From CAWKMN01 sp963850765 (GTDB lineage: Bacteria > Chloroflexota > Anaerolineae > Aggregatilineales > Aggregatilineaceae), in NCBI GenBank assembly GCA_963850765.1, contig CAWKMN010000002.1:1-64000 (forward strand): 64,000 nt of DNA, written 5' to 3'. Every line of letters starts with the position of its first letter. Position 1 is the first letter of the stretch. The notes below the pieces were generated by a model. It was not told where the DNA came from and did no database searches. It was given only the letters and a program-made list of their open reading frames with translations. Position numbers and translations under genes: made by a program. This document shows, in pieces, positions 44,220 to 54,108 of the stretch.

Positions 44220-45350
44220 CTACGCCTGCGGCTCCCACTTGAAGAACCGCACCGCCAGCACCGCACACACAACCAGCCACGCCGCCATGATCAGCACATT
44301 GCGCGTCATGCTGAAATAATCCCCGGCCTCGATCATGGTGGCGCGCAGCGCGTCGCTCAGATACGTCAGCGGGATCACGTTCACCAGCGGGCGGATCCAC
44401 GAGGGCATCATCTCCAGCGGGAAGAAGATCCCCGACAGGAACATGAAGATGAAGTTCGGCAGCGAGACGATCCCCTGCACGGCTTCTTCGGTGCGGGCGA
44501 TCCCGGAGATGAAATAGCCCAGCGTGATGAACATCGTCCCGCCGAGCAGCACAATTGCGATGATGCTGAGTACGTTGGCCGCCACGATCTGCACGTCGAA
44601 CGTGATCACGCCCACCACGACGATGATCCCGGTTTGCGCCAGCGCCGATGTCAGCCGGAAGGCGATCTGCGAGGCGAGCAGCGTCGTTTTGCTGAGCGGT
44701 GTCGCCCCCATGCGGCGGAGCACCTGCTTTTCACGCAGACTGACCAGCGGCGCGGCTGTCCCAAACAGGCCCAACTGCATCAGGCTCATCGCCAGCACGC
44801 CGGGCAGAAAATAGTCGATATAGCGCAGATCCTCGGTGCGGACGGTCTTGGTCTCGACGGCCAGCGCGGGTACCTGCCCGGTGATCTCCTGGTTCATGCC
44901 GGCCACGACCTTGTCCACGATGTTCAGCACGATCTGCCCGGTATTCTGATCGGCGGGATCGTAATAGACGTCGAGCAGCCCTTGTGCCGGCGCAGCGGAT
45001 GTCGTGGTGTCGCTCGGACCCATCCGCGCTCCGAGCGCAGCGCCCGTCCCCGCCGGGATCACGATCACCGCGGACCGGTCGCCATCCTTGAGCGCGTCCA
45101 GTTCGTCCTCCAGCGTGCCCTCGTGGACGTCGAACGCGCCGATATGCTTGAAGCTCTCGACCAGCACGGCGCTGTCGCTGCCATCCTCATTCACCAGCCC
45201 CAGGTCAAAGCTGATGTCCTCGTTGCTCGAAAAGATCACCCCGAAGATCAGAATGAACATCACCGGGAAGGCGATCGTCCAGAACAGCGCGCTGCGATCG
45301 CGCACGAACTCGCGCACCGTCGCCATGTAAAGCGATCTGAAGGCTCGCAT
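44220..45350 (-). CDS. ABC-2 type transporter permease
   Basis: A 376-residue permease. Helix 1 (about 20-42) is followed by a large outside domain to about 175, then five helices (residues 180-370). Near the second cluster it has QVLRRMGATPLSKTTLL, the loop that contacts the ATPase, and SGIFFPLEMMPSWIR typical of ABC-2 drug exporters. The ATG at 45350 has GAGGTGAA upstream. The ATPase gene lies 188 bases upstream in the same direction, with a repeat between. The substrate is unknown. Confidence 0.9.
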   Translation of the reverse strand: MRAFRSLYMATVREFVRDRSALFWTIAFPVMFILIFGVIFSSNEDISFDLGLVNEDGSDSAVLVESFKHIGAFDVHEGTLEDELDALKDGDRSAVIVIPAGTGAALGARMGPSDTTTSAAPAQGLLDVYYDPADQNTGQIVLNIVDKVVAGMNQEITGQVPALAVETKTVRTEDLRYIDYFLPGVLAMSLMQLGLFGTAAPLVSLREKQVLRRMGATPLSKTTLLASQIAFRLTSALAQTGIIVVVGVITFDVQIVAANVLSIIAIVLLGGTMFITLGYFISGIARTEEAVQGIVSLPNFIFMFLSGIFFPLEMMPSWIRPLVNVIPLTYLSDALRATMIEAGDYFSMTRNVLIMAAWLVVCAVLAVRFFKWEPQA

Positions 45351-45414
45351 GGAATTCACCTCATCTCTTCTTTGGTTGTGAGTCGTGAGTTTTAAGTTGA
45401 GTTTGATCCCACGG

Positions 45415-45505
45415 CCATCACCTGATCCCCCTCTCTGGCTGCCCGCCACTCCCTCTCCAGCGTGTGGGGAGGGGGAGCGTGCTCGCACGCCAGGGGTGAG
45501 GTCAA
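45415..45505. repeat. CTCACCCC-type intergenic repeat
   Basis: CACCTGATCCCCCTCTCTGGC...CCCTCTCCAGCGTGTGG followed by GGGGAGCG and GGGGTGAGGTCAA. It separates the ABC ATPase and permease genes. The flanking words AACTCATGACTCACAACTCATAACT are short direct repeats. Confidence 0.55.
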
Positions 45506-45538
45506 CTCAAAACTCATGACTCACAACTCATAACTGAA

Positions 45539-46453
45539 TCAGTCTCGTATCCGCCGCCCGGTCAGCTTCAGGAACACGTCTTCCAGCGTGGCCCCGCGCA
45601 CCCGCAGATCGTCAAAATGGAGCTTGCCCGCGTGCGCCGCGTCGAGCATACCCGCCATGGTGCGCGGCGTATCGAGCGAATAGAGCGTGACCAGCCCGCC
45701 GTCGCGCTTGGCCTGCTTGACGCCCGGCAGCCCTTCGAGCAGGGCGATCGCGGCGCTGTTTTTATCCTCGAATTCGATCGCCGTCGTCTCGAAATGTTGG
45801 GCGATCAGCGCTTGTGGCGAATCCAGCGCGATGATCGTGCCGGAATCCATGACCGCCACCCGATCGCAGAGCGTCTGCGCTTCTTCCATGTAGTGCGTCG
45901 TCAGCATGATCGTCTTGCCGCGCCGCTGCAGATCCTTGACGATGGTCCACATCTGGCGGCGGGATTGGGGATCGAGGCCGGTGGTTGGCTCGTCCAGAAA
46001 GATCAGCGCGGGATCGTTGACCAGCGCCAGCGCGAGCGAGAGCCGCTGCCGCTGCCCGCCCGAAAGATTGTTGCTGCGCGTGTTGCGCTTGTCTTCCAGG
46101 CTGACCAGTTGGATCAGGTCGTCGGGGGGCAGGGCGCGCTGGTAGAACGCGCCGAACAGCTTGAGCAGCTCGTGGACCGTGTGCAGCGGATACAGCCCCG
46201 TCGTCTGAAGCTGGATGCCGATCTGCTGCTTAATGCCGTTGGTATTGCCGCGATGCGTATGGCCGAGCACGCTGATCGTCCCGGCATCCGGCACGCGCAG
46301 CCCTTCGATACATTCGACGGTCGTCGTTTTGCCGGCTCCGTTGGGACCGAGCAGCCCGAAGACCTCGCCCTCCTGCACATCGAAGCTGATCCCATCGACG
46401 GCCGGGACGCCGTTGTAGATTTTCCGCAGATCGGTTACTTCAATCGCAGGCAT
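45539..46453 (-). CDS. ABC transporter ATP-binding protein
   Basis: A 304-residue ATPase: Walker A GPNGAGKTTT, Q-loop in IGIQLQ, signature LSGGQRQRLSLA, Walker B LIFLDEPTTGLD, and switch His in TTHYMEEA. The C-terminal 80 residues are the extension found in DrrA/CcmA-type drug or lipid exporters. AAGGAGG lies five bases before the ATG at 46453. It works with the permease at 44220-45350. Confidence 0.93.
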   Translation of the reverse strand: MPAIEVTDLRKIYNGVPAVDGISFDVQEGEVFGLLGPNGAGKTTTVECIEGLRVPDAGTISVLGHTHRGNTNGIKQQIGIQLQTTGLYPLHTVHELLKLFGAFYQRALPPDDLIQLVSLEDKRNTRSNNLSGGQRQRLSLALALVNDPALIFLDEPTTGLDPQSRRQMWTIVKDLQRRGKTIMLTTHYMEEAQTLCDRVAVMDSGTIIALDSPQALIAQHFETTAIEFEDKNSAAIALLEGLPGVKQAKRDGGLVTLYSLDTPRTMAGMLDAAHAGKLHFDDLRVRGATLEDVFLKLTGRRIRD

Positions 46454-46636
46454 CGCCGCCTCCTTGTACCTGGAATCTGAATCGCCCGAATCATACCCGC
46501 ACTGGGACCCAGCGTGAAGGGGAAAACTCCTCAACAGATCAATACGTTTCGGCGCGTGGCGGGTTGCGCCCTGAATCGATTTTCGTGCTACGATAAAATA
46601 GTTCGTGTGCTGGCCTGACTTCTAGAGGAGGAATCG

Positions 46637-46837
46637 ATGTCTCTGCTCAACGATCGTCGTGTGGCCTACGCCCTGTTGGCCGTAGGTGTGGTGGGAATTC
46701 TGCTCTCGATCCTGATCGATCCGATTCGGGGATACGACATCTATCTGGCGACCAGCCAGATCATCGTGCTGGTGATCTGTGTCGTGCTGGCGTTGGCCGG
46801 AGCCTATCTCGCCTTCGTGCGCGCCCCCCGCGTGTAG
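46637..46837 (+). CDS. Small two-helix membrane protein
   Basis: A 66-residue protein with two membrane helices (about 9-28 and 36-58). GAGGAGG lies just before the ATG, a strong site, and TTTTCGTGCTACGATAAAAT gives a promoter-like stretch some 50 bases upstream. It is a lone gene, divergent from the ABC operon. No family recognised. Confidence 0.7.
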   Translation: MSLLNDRRVAYALLAVGVVGILLSILIDPIRGYDIYLATSQIIVLVICVVLALAGAYLAFVRAPRV

Positions 46838-47299
46838 AACGTCTCTCGCAAATTCGTAGGGGCAGGGCTTGCCCTGCCCGAAAAATGGGCAACCCAATGC
46901 TCTTTTACTTTTAAATGCGGTAATGTGAGCGCTCGTGTAGGGGCGGGCTAACAAGCCCGCCCAGGGCGACTTATTAATTGTAAATATGCATTGGGTTGCC
47001 CCTACCCGCGCCGCCCGCCGCCGGCCCCCCCCTCTCCGCGTGTGGCAAGCGCGCGATCCCGAAGGGGCGTCACGCCGGGGCCAAGGGGGTGAGGTAAATC
47101 CCTTGGGGCGGCCCCCGTGTCCGCCCCCTTTTCTCCCCTCTCTAGCTCTGCTGGAGAGGGGTCGGGGGTGAGGCCGTCCTGCCCAAAACGGGCACCCCTT
47201 AGACTGCCCCTCCCCACGCTGTCCGCCCGCCTTTGTCCCTCCCTGCTTGCGGGGAGGGACTCAGGGAGGGGTAAACAGGCCGGGGGTGAGGCTCTGGCG
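46838..47299. repeat. Repeat-filled intergenic region
   Basis: This region has no gene. It contains GTAGGGGC-type hairpins (46856-46880, GGGCAGGGC TT GCCCTGCCC; and about 46937-46965, GGGCGGGCTAACAAGCCCGCCC). Three CTCACCCC-type units follow (about 47020-47100, 47125-47180 and 47230-47295). Each gives spurious peptides of the LTPDPSPAELERG kind. Confidence 0.7.
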
Positions 47300-48412
47300 C
47301 TACTCCGCCCGGATTACCTGCCACGCCTGCCCATCCACAAACCGGATCACCGCGCCCGCCGCGGACGACGCGAAATAGATCGTCTCCCCGCCCGCGCTCA
47401 CCGTGCGCTGGTGCATCCCCGTATACGGGCGAGCCGCGCCTACCGCGTAGCCGAGCGCCGCTTGCAGCCGGGCATTGCTGCGCCATGCGAGGTTGATCGG
47501 GCCGCGCGGCTGCTGCAACCCCACCGGGATCGCGGCGTCCAGCGCCGGGTCGGTGAGCGGCATCCCCGGCACGAATTGATCCTCCACGGCCCGCGCGGTT
47601 CGCCCCTGGATCAGCAGGTAGTGAACGCGCAGCGCCGGCACATAGATGATGCTGCCCCGCTCGAAGCTCTGCTCGTAGAAGGTGGTGCTCAGCGCGGGCA
47701 GCGGGCATCCCGCCGGGACCGGGCTGAAGAACCACCCTTCGCCGCACGCGATCCGCACCGTGGTCTGCGCGGCGACCTCGCGGACTCCGTCACTCGCCAG
47801 CACCACATACGTGATCGAGTTGCGCCCGTCGTCCGGCACGCGCAGCGACCATATCCCGGATGAGGGCAAGCCCCCCGCCTCTTGGACAAACGAATCGCCG
47901 TACATCCACCCGATCCGCACGTTCACAACCGGACCCTGTGCCTGCCACGCCAGGGTCACATATCCCCCCGCGGGCACGCTGGCCGGGTTCGCCACCAGCG
48001 CGCCGACTCCCAGCGGCAGAAACGTCTGGGGTAACATCGCCGCCGCCTGCGCCGGCACCGACAGCCACACTCCCGCGTCGAGCTTGGGCACCGCCGCCAG
48101 ACAGTTCCCCGCCAGCAGATCGCTCACGCCCACGCTGCCCCGCGCCGCGATGCTGAAGATCGTCTCATTGAATGCCACCCGGTAAAACACCCAACCCTGG
48201 GGCACCGGGCAGTCGGTCTGCCGCCGCACGTCCGGCCCGGATGGCGGCAGGATGTTCGCGCTCGCCACGTCCAAGGGCTGGCCGCTCGTATCCACGGGAG
48301 CCTGTGCGCCGGCCGGCCGGGCACTCGTGAGCCGGCGCTGACCTTCGCAGCCCGCCAGCAGGATCGCCGCGCCCGTGCAGAGGATGAGGATGAACACCGC
48401 TGTCTTCTTCAT
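47300..48412 (-). CDS. LysM-like domain lipoprotein
   Basis: A 370-residue exported lipoprotein (lipobox LAGC, Cys22). Residues about 72-122 look like a LysM domain: GWVFYRVAFNETIFSIAARGSVGVSDLLAGN, ending LSVP. The middle is an Ig-like beta stretch (YVTLAWQAQGP...ITYVVLASDG), and the C-terminal third has several Trp/Tyr and a Cys pair. It probably binds the cell wall; catalytic residues are not evident. It is a lone gene. Confidence 0.75.
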   Translation of the reverse strand: MKKTAVFILILCTGAAILLAGCEGQRRLTSARPAGAQAPVDTSGQPLDVASANILPPSGPDVRRQTDCPVPQGWVFYRVAFNETIFSIAARGSVGVSDLLAGNCLAAVPKLDAGVWLSVPAQAAAMLPQTFLPLGVGALVANPASVPAGGYVTLAWQAQGPVVNVRIGWMYGDSFVQEAGGLPSSGIWSLRVPDDGRNSITYVVLASDGVREVAAQTTVRIACGEGWFFSPVPAGCPLPALSTTFYEQSFERGSIIYVPALRVHYLLIQGRTARAVEDQFVPGMPLTDPALDAAIPVGLQQPRGPINLAWRSNARLQAALGYAVGAARPYTGMHQRTVSAGGETIYFASSAAGAVIRFVDGQAWQVIRAE

Positions 48413-48755
48413 GACCGCCCCCGAAAGGACTATTTATTCCAGTATATCCGCCACCTCCTACATTGAACTGGACGCTCCGACTGCGGTCATGCACCGGGCA
48501 TCTCACCCTTCGCTATCCAAATACCAACGTTTGCCCAACGACCGCGCCAGGGCTGAAGACGCCAAGAAGGGCGTTTTGCAGAACGCCCCTGCGGAATTTC
48601 ACGGATAAATTGTGGGCTAATAGACCGTTTGAGAAGCCAGCGCCGGACGTTCATGCAGGTTAAGTATCTATTCGGATAACGCGATTTTGTAGAGGAGCGC
48701 CTCTGTATGCTCCCTGGGCGGACACGGGAGTCCGCCCCTACGCGACCTTATCCGC
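48413..48755. other. Non-coding interval with short hairpins
   Basis: No gene seen. It holds AAGGGCGTTTTGCAGAACGCCC (about 48567-48589) and GGGCGGACACGGGAGTCCGCCC (about 48717-48739), both GTAGGGGC-family hairpins. Confidence 0.5.
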
Positions 48756-49166
48756 TCAATCCTTGAATTCATCGAGCCATTTGAACGCCTCTTCGACGTT
48801 GCTGAAAACCATCATCCGCAGGCCCAGACCGTGCATCGCCTCAATGGTCGGGGCCATGCTCCCGGCTGCCACTAACATCTCGGGGACCACCAGCGCCCAG
48901 TATTTCCAGCCAGCCTCCAGGGACCGGCGGTTCAGGTTGATTTCGCCCCATTCGCGATCTTCATCGGACATTGGGCCGTTCTTGCGGTCATCAGACAGCC
49001 ATTTGTGGCAGCCGTAATCCTGCAAAGCCTGAAATCCGACGAGCAGGGCATCACGCAGCTGCTGCCCGCTGATCGGCTGGTGAACGGTGTGATAGATCGT
49101 CTTTTTGTCGGGAAGATATGAAATCGTGATGTATTCGTTATCGAGGATGATCATGTTGTCGGCCAT
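48756..49166 (-). CDS. STAS/SpoIIAA-like protein
   Basis: A 136-residue cytoplasmic protein whose layout fits the SpoIIAA-like/STAS group: TISYLPDKKTIYHTVHQPISGQQLRDALLVGFQ, then KWLSDDRKNGPMSDED and a C-terminal EEAFKWL helix. Members are small partner or lipid-binding proteins. The gene stands alone, and no partner is nearby. Confidence 0.65.
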   Translation of the reverse strand: MADNMIILDNEYITISYLPDKKTIYHTVHQPISGQQLRDALLVGFQALQDYGCHKWLSDDRKNGPMSDEDREWGEINLNRRSLEAGWKYWALVVPEMLVAAGSMAPTIEAMHGLGLRMMVFSNVEEAFKWLDEFKD

Positions 49167-49270
49167 GAGGATGCTCCTGTGATAATCGGTTGTTTATAGA
49201 ATACACTGGAAATCGAGCCTGCACTGATCTTCCTGCGAACTCAGAAGCAGCGAGGGATATCACAACAAAA

Positions 49271-49295
49271 ACGGCGGGACCGATGGCCCCGCCGT
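49271..49295 (-). terminator. Rho-independent terminator
   Basis: An 8-bp stem ACGGCGGG / CCCGCCGT with a 9-base loop. On the minus strand it is followed by TTTTTGTTG. It ends the peptide-binding protein gene. Confidence 0.8.
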
Positions 49296-49331
49296 GTCAT
49301 GATGCTTGAGATGGCTAGCGAGCGGCGATGA

Positions 49332-51077
49332 CTACTCGCCCATCGCGGCTTCGCGCATCGCCACGTCGATCGAACGCCAGTCGTAGTGCTCGCCACCGAC
49401 CAGGCCATCCGTCGCGATCGGGATGGTCGCCCACGGCTGAACCATGTAGGTCGTCAGGAAGGTGTAGAGCGGGATGATCGGATGTTCGCCTTCGGGGCCG
49501 AAGAACATTTCCTCAATGCGGTAGTACAGTTCGGTACGCGCCTCGGGGTCGCTTTCACGAGCTGCCTGCTCGATCAGATCGTCCACCTCGGAGCAGGGGC
49601 GCTTGAAGGTGTTTTCGGACTCGCAGTGCAGCACGTCGCCGACCCAGTTCTGGGCGTCGGGATAATCAGGACCCCAGGCGATGCTCCACATATTCGGGCG
49701 ATCTTCCGTCGCGTTACGCGGATCGGTCAGCTCGATCAGGACAGTGAAGTCCACGGTTTCGAGCGTGAAGACGTCACGGTTGCAGCCCAGATTCTCTTCA
49801 GCCTGAGCGACGAGGAATTCCGGTACGCGGCCGCCCGTATTCACAAACTCGATGGTCGGCAGCCCTTCGCAGTTGGGATAACCCGCTTCGGCGAGCTGCG
49901 CCTGGGCGAATTCGGGGTCGAAGCCCACACCCACTTCGTTGATGGGCGGCGCACCAAACATGCCGGGCGGCGTGAAGTGGATCACCGGCATGCCACGGCC
50001 TTGCAGAATCTGCGAGGCGAGCGCATCACGGCTGATCATGGCACCCAGGGCGCGGCGGACATTCACGTTGTCCGTCGGGGCCTTGTCGTGCGCGAAGCCG
50101 ATGTAACCCACCGAGGGGTCAACCACCTGCACGACCTGCTGGCTCAGTTCGGGGTCGTCCTGGACAGCCTGCTGTTCGGCGGTCGGCAGCGGACCCACAT
50201 CGGCCTGCTTGTCCAGATACAGCGCAAACTGCGTACCGCCATCTTCCACGACGGTCAGGATTACGCGCTCGACATTGCCGGGGCCGAACATGTCGGCGGG
50301 CAGATGCGGGTTACGCAGGTACACCCGGCGCACGCCGCGGATATATTCATCCAGAACCCACGCGCCGTTGGTGACGATGTTGCCCACATCGGTCCAGTCA
50401 TCACCGAACTCGGCGATCGTCTCCTGCGGGACGGGGCGCAGCATCCACATGGGGGTCATGCTGAAGAAATAGCCCGCCGCAAACTGGAGATTGACGACCA
50501 GCGTCGTGTCATCCAGCGCTTCGACCTGCACCAGATCGTAATCGGCGTCGGTCACTTCTTCAACAGGCTTGGTCGCCACATCGTTGCAGCCCAGGATCAC
50601 GGACGCCGACACGCCGGTGTAGTATGCACCGAGGCGCGGATCGCACGAGCGCTTGATGCCGAACGCCACGTCGGCGGCCGTCACCGGGCGCACAATCTCG
50701 GCCGTATCCGTCACCGGATCCCAGTGGACCCAGTTCACATCGTTGCGCAGGGTGAAAGTCCAGGACAGGCCATCTTCGCTGGCTTCCCACGAGGTCGCCA
50801 GTTCGGGCCGTACTTCGTTGGGGTTAAGCGGGTTGATGTCCGTCAGGCCGAGGAACAATTGCTCGGTCGCGTTAATGTCGTAACGCGTCTGGGCGCGCTG
50901 GGGATCAAACGAGCTGATCTCAAGCGCGGTCACGCCATACCAGGTGATGGGTTCTTCCTGGCGCATGACGCTGGTGAGCGTCACGCCGGCGTCACGTTGG
51001 GCGAGGGCAAAACCAGAGGGCAGCAGAGCCAGCACCATCGTCAGAATGACGGCGATTGGCAGTGTTTTTTTGAACAT
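49332..51077 (-). CDS. ABC transporter substrate-binding protein, family 5 (oligopeptide type)
   Basis: A 581-residue exported binding protein with a signal peptide (residues 1-26). It has the family 5 pattern: YDINATEQLFLGL, PELATSWEASEDGLSWTFTLR, GNIVTNGAWVLDEYI, NVRRALGAMISRDAL and a C-terminal IIPLYTFLTTYMV. It should bind oligopeptides or similar solutes outside the membrane. GGAGGAG lies before the ATG at 51077. It is a lone gene here; permease and ATPase partners are not in the window. Confidence 0.92.
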   Translation of the reverse strand: MFKKTLPIAVILTMVLALLPSGFALAQRDAGVTLTSVMRQEEPITWYGVTALEISSFDPQRAQTRYDINATEQLFLGLTDINPLNPNEVRPELATSWEASEDGLSWTFTLRNDVNWVHWDPVTDTAEIVRPVTAADVAFGIKRSCDPRLGAYYTGVSASVILGCNDVATKPVEEVTDADYDLVQVEALDDTTLVVNLQFAAGYFFSMTPMWMLRPVPQETIAEFGDDWTDVGNIVTNGAWVLDEYIRGVRRVYLRNPHLPADMFGPGNVERVILTVVEDGGTQFALYLDKQADVGPLPTAEQQAVQDDPELSQQVVQVVDPSVGYIGFAHDKAPTDNVNVRRALGAMISRDALASQILQGRGMPVIHFTPPGMFGAPPINEVGVGFDPEFAQAQLAEAGYPNCEGLPTIEFVNTGGRVPEFLVAQAEENLGCNRDVFTLETVDFTVLIELTDPRNATEDRPNMWSIAWGPDYPDAQNWVGDVLHCESENTFKRPCSEVDDLIEQAARESDPEARTELYYRIEEMFFGPEGEHPIIPLYTFLTTYMVQPWATIPIATDGLVGGEHYDWRSIDVAMREAAMGE

Positions 51078-51648
51078 TCTTAGCTCCTCCCGTGAGCTTT
51101 TTTGGTTGACAACAAGTAACCTCGTATCGGTTGAATTTTCCCTACCGGCCCGTATCGCCCCGGCAGCGTGGCGCGCTTTGCTCCAATAAGCGGCTCCTTC
51201 AGTCTCTCCATGCAGGGGTTTCTCCAAATACCATGAGTCCATCAAAAAAATCACGCGAGCAGAGCGCATCAAAAAACCTGCGCACCCGTCGCGCGAAGGA
51301 AGAGACGGCACCATTATCCCCCGGAGGAACTTCCACGTAGGCATCCGTGTTCCGTGAGTCTCGGACGAGACAACCCTAAAATGATGAGTATCAGACAAAC
51401 GTGTTTTTAGGCAATCATCCTGTATCAGTATATAGTGCAGGCAGCCGGATTCTGCAACTCGCTTCGGCGGATTTCACCAAATAGCGTTCCGCTGCATTAA
51501 GTGTACTCACCGGATAAGCGGGCGGTTCAAAAAGCAGTGACAACGCCGGCTGATGGCTGCGTATAACCGGCATTGGTTGACAACACCTGATCTCGTGTCC
51601 GCCTGCACAGAACCGTGTTCCCGCACGGACCTGTGCCTGTAGTCTCAC
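51078..51648. other. Non-coding interval
   Basis: About 570 bases upstream of the substrate-binding protein gene, presumably its long leader and promoter. No repeat, hairpin or gene stood out. Confidence 0.4.
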
Positions 51649-52242
51649 CTAAGCCGGCAGCCACGGATATTCCATGTGCTCGGCGGTTTCGCGTGCGGTA
51701 TCCTGCCCTAACAGGCGCTGCACGACGTAGAGCGCCGTGTCGATACCCGCGGTGATGCCGGCTGACGTGATGATTCGGCCGTTATCGACAAAGCGCTGGT
51801 CGCTCACGACGATACTCGCTGGGGCGGTCGCGGCCAGCTCGTCCAGCGCGGTGTGATGCGTGGTGGCTCGCAAGCCGTCCAGCAGACCCGCCGCGCCCAA
51901 CAACAGTGCGCCCGTACACACCGATACGACCAGCTCGGCCCCCTGCGCCTGCCGCTGGATAAACTCGATCGTCGCCGGGTTAGACCGTTCGTGACGCGAT
52001 CCCAGCCCGCCAGGGATGATCAGAATATCGGCCTGCATAGCGTTCTTGTAGGTGTAATAGGGGATTACGCTCAACCCGCTGCGGGTATTGATCGGCGGTT
52101 GGCGGCGCTCGCCTACTGTGCTGACGATAAACGGCACCGGGCCCGTGGCGCGCCGCCCGGTGATCGAGAAGACTTCGAGTGGCCCGCAAAAATCCAGCGT
52201 ATCCACGTCGTCGAACAACGAGATCAAAACCATTCGAGACAT
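51649..52242 (-). CDS. DJ-1/PfpI family protein
   Basis: A 197-residue protein of the class I glutamine amidotransferase-like superfamily. It has LIIPGGLGSRHE, the nucleophile elbow VSVCTGALLLGAAGLL with catalytic Cys, and THHTALDEL following, similar to the N-terminal part of GlxA-type proteins but without the AraC domain. Members act as hydratases, deglycases or amidases; which applies here is open. The ATG at 52242 is preceded by AAGGAAG. Confidence 0.85.
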   Translation of the reverse strand: MSRMVLISLFDDVDTLDFCGPLEVFSITGRRATGPVPFIVSTVGERRQPPINTRSGLSVIPYYTYKNAMQADILIIPGGLGSRHERSNPATIEFIQRQAQGAELVVSVCTGALLLGAAGLLDGLRATTHHTALDELAATAPASIVVSDQRFVDNGRIITSAGITAGIDTALYVVQRLLGQDTARETAEHMEYPWLPA

Positions 52243-52365
52243 GACTACTTCCTTGACCTTAAAAAGATTTAGTAACAAACACGCTATCTAAATGAAGAGC
52301 CTGATGTGTAGATTGTAGCGGTAACGGGGAAATTCGAAAAGCGTGAATTCGAATGCTGTTCGCGC

Positions 52366-52641
52366 TCAATCACCCAGGATTGTGTTGAGCAGCCGGTCGA
52401 GCGTCTCGACGTCCAGCGCGTTCAGGATTTCGTGCTGCGGGTAAATGATCAGGTTGGGGCCGTCGTCGCACATATCCAGGCACGTCGCGATCTCCCACCG
52501 GACCGGGCCGGACGCCATAAAGCCGGGCCGCGGATCACCGAGTGCCTGTCGCAGGCGCTCATACAGGGGTTCCGCCTGATCGCTTCGGTTGCAGTTCTGG
52601 CCCATACACAGCACCAGCCGGATGGTGGGAGGTTTTGTCAT
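52366..52641 (-). CDS. (2Fe-2S) thioredoxin-like ferredoxin
   Basis: A 91-residue protein with four cysteines in the thioredoxin-like ferredoxin pattern: CMGQNCNRSD near residue 12 and CLDMCDDGPNLIIYP near 54. This fold holds a 2Fe-2S cluster and carries electrons; in NuoE it is part of complex I. Standing alone it is a small soluble electron carrier. The ATG at 52641 has AGGAAAA upstream. Confidence 0.85.
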   Translation of the reverse strand: MTKPPTIRLVLCMGQNCNRSDQAEPLYERLRQALGDPRPGFMASGPVRWEIATCLDMCDDGPNLIIYPQHEILNALDVETLDRLLNTILGD

Positions 52642-52753
52642 CGTGTTTTCCTGTTGTTTCGGCCAATGGTGATGATTATAGCGCGTTTGCCTGAATGACC
52701 AGGACTGCACCTTGACGGCCCCTGCTTCTGCTGGTAGAATGCGCGCCAGTTAA

Positions 52754-52830
52754 GCCCCCATCGTCTAGGGGACCAGGACGTGGCCCTTTCAAGGCCAAGA
52801 CTAGAGTTCGAAATCTCTATGGGGGCACCA
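52754..52830 (+). tRNA. tRNA-Glu (TTC), CCA encoded
   Basis: Acceptor GCCCCCA pairs with TGGGGGC; the anticodon stem TGGCC/GGCCA encloses CTTTCAA with anticodon TTC. The T-arm has AGAGTTCGAAATCTCT. Discriminator A is followed by an encoded CCA. Confidence 0.92.
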
Positions 52831-52923
52831 ACACACACAACCAGCGCGGCTGGTTTTTTGTTTTCTTTCCCCCAGGCGTGTGCTATATTCTCCGAAGTTT
52901 TCCACGCAAAGGAGATAACCGCC

Positions 52924-54039
52924 TTGTCGTATCCTGACTTTGCCCCACGCCTTGCCCAGATTCTCACCGAGTACTCGCTGCCCATTCAAAAAGGCGATTG
53001 GGTGGCGATCGTGTCCAGCACCGCCGCCGAACCGCTGATCCTGGCGCTGTATGAAGCCGTGCTCAATCGGGGCGGCAATCCGATCGTAATCGCGCAGCTG
53101 CCAGAGTTGAGCGAGATCTTCTACCGTGTCGCTCAGGACGAACAGCTTGACTTTCTCAACCCGCTCAGCCTGCTGATGATCGACAAGGTCGATGTGCTGT
53201 ACCACATCATCGCGCCGGCCAACACCAAAAGCATGACGACGGTCGATCCGGCCCGTACCGCGCGCCATCAAAAGGCGGGGCGTCCCTACCTCGAACGTTA
53301 CTTCGCCCGCATCGCGGATCAATCCCTGGGCTGGAATATCACGGCGTGGCCGACCCAGGCGGCCGCACAGGAAGCGGAGATGGGCCTGCTGGCCTACACC
53401 GAGTTCATGTACAACGCCTGCGGGCTGGATCACGAGGATCCGGTCGCCTACTGGCAGAATCTCAAGGCGCGGCAGGACCGGCTGGTGCACTGGTTAGCGG
53501 ACAAAAAGCTGTTGGAGGTCCGGGGGCCAGGCATCGACCTGTCGCTGCGCGTTGACGGGCGGCTGTGGATCAGCGATTGGGGCGATCACAACTTCCCGGC
53601 GGGTGAGATCTTCACCAGCCCCGTCGAAGATTCCGTGAACGGGCACGTCGAATTCAGCTTCCCCAGCGTCTACGCGGGCCGCGAGGTGAACGGCGTCAAA
53701 CTGACCTTCAGGGATGGCAAGGTGATCGAGGCCAGCGCGGAGAAGGGGCAGGATTATCTGCTTCAGCAGTTGGATATGGATGAGGGTGCGCGCCGTCTGG
53801 GCGAATTCGCCATCGGCACAAACAGCGGGGTGAAGCAGTTCACCGGCGAAACACTGTTTGATGAGAAGATCGGCGGCACGATCCATATGGCCGTGGGCGA
53901 AAGCATCAAAGAGGCCGGGGGGCAAAACAGCAGCTCGATTCACTGGGATATTGTGCATGATATGAAAAATGGCGGCGAAATCTGGATCGATGGCGAATTG
54001 TTCTATCGCAGCGGCCAATTTATGATCGAACCGCTTTAG
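52924..54039 (+). CDS. Aminopeptidase, M29 family (copy 1)
   Basis: A 371-residue M29 (AmpS/AmpT-type) metallo-aminopeptidase, removing N-terminal residues with two metal ions. Signatures in the C-terminal half: GEIFTSPVEDSVNGHVEF, GARRLGEFAIGTN, DEKIGGTIHMAVG and SSIHWDIVHDMKNGGEIWIDG, which supply the Glu, His and Asp ligands. I use a TTG start at 52924 because AAAGGAG lies nine bases before it; further upstream sequence is the tRNA. A close paralog follows at 54542. Confidence 0.9.
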   Translation: MSYPDFAPRLAQILTEYSLPIQKGDWVAIVSSTAAEPLILALYEAVLNRGGNPIVIAQLPELSEIFYRVAQDEQLDFLNPLSLLMIDKVDVLYHIIAPANTKSMTTVDPARTARHQKAGRPYLERYFARIADQSLGWNITAWPTQAAAQEAEMGLLAYTEFMYNACGLDHEDPVAYWQNLKARQDRLVHWLADKKLLEVRGPGIDLSLRVDGRLWISDWGDHNFPAGEIFTSPVEDSVNGHVEFSFPSVYAGREVNGVKLTFRDGKVIEASAEKGQDYLLQQLDMDEGARRLGEFAIGTNSGVKQFTGETLFDEKIGGTIHMAVGESIKEAGGQNSSSIHWDIVHDMKNGGEIWIDGELFYRSGQFMIEPL

Positions 54040-54108
54040 GCTGGGCGGCAGTACACAGCCCATGTGCGCTGCTGCTCTGGTCAGGCGTTACCTGTAAGGA
54101 GTTGATCG

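Noticed and set aside
49386..51083. 565-codon open frame opposite the substrate-binding protein gene
   Set aside because: Shadow of the real gene on the other strand: Arg/His-rich composition and no domain, while the minus-strand frame is a complete family 5 protein.
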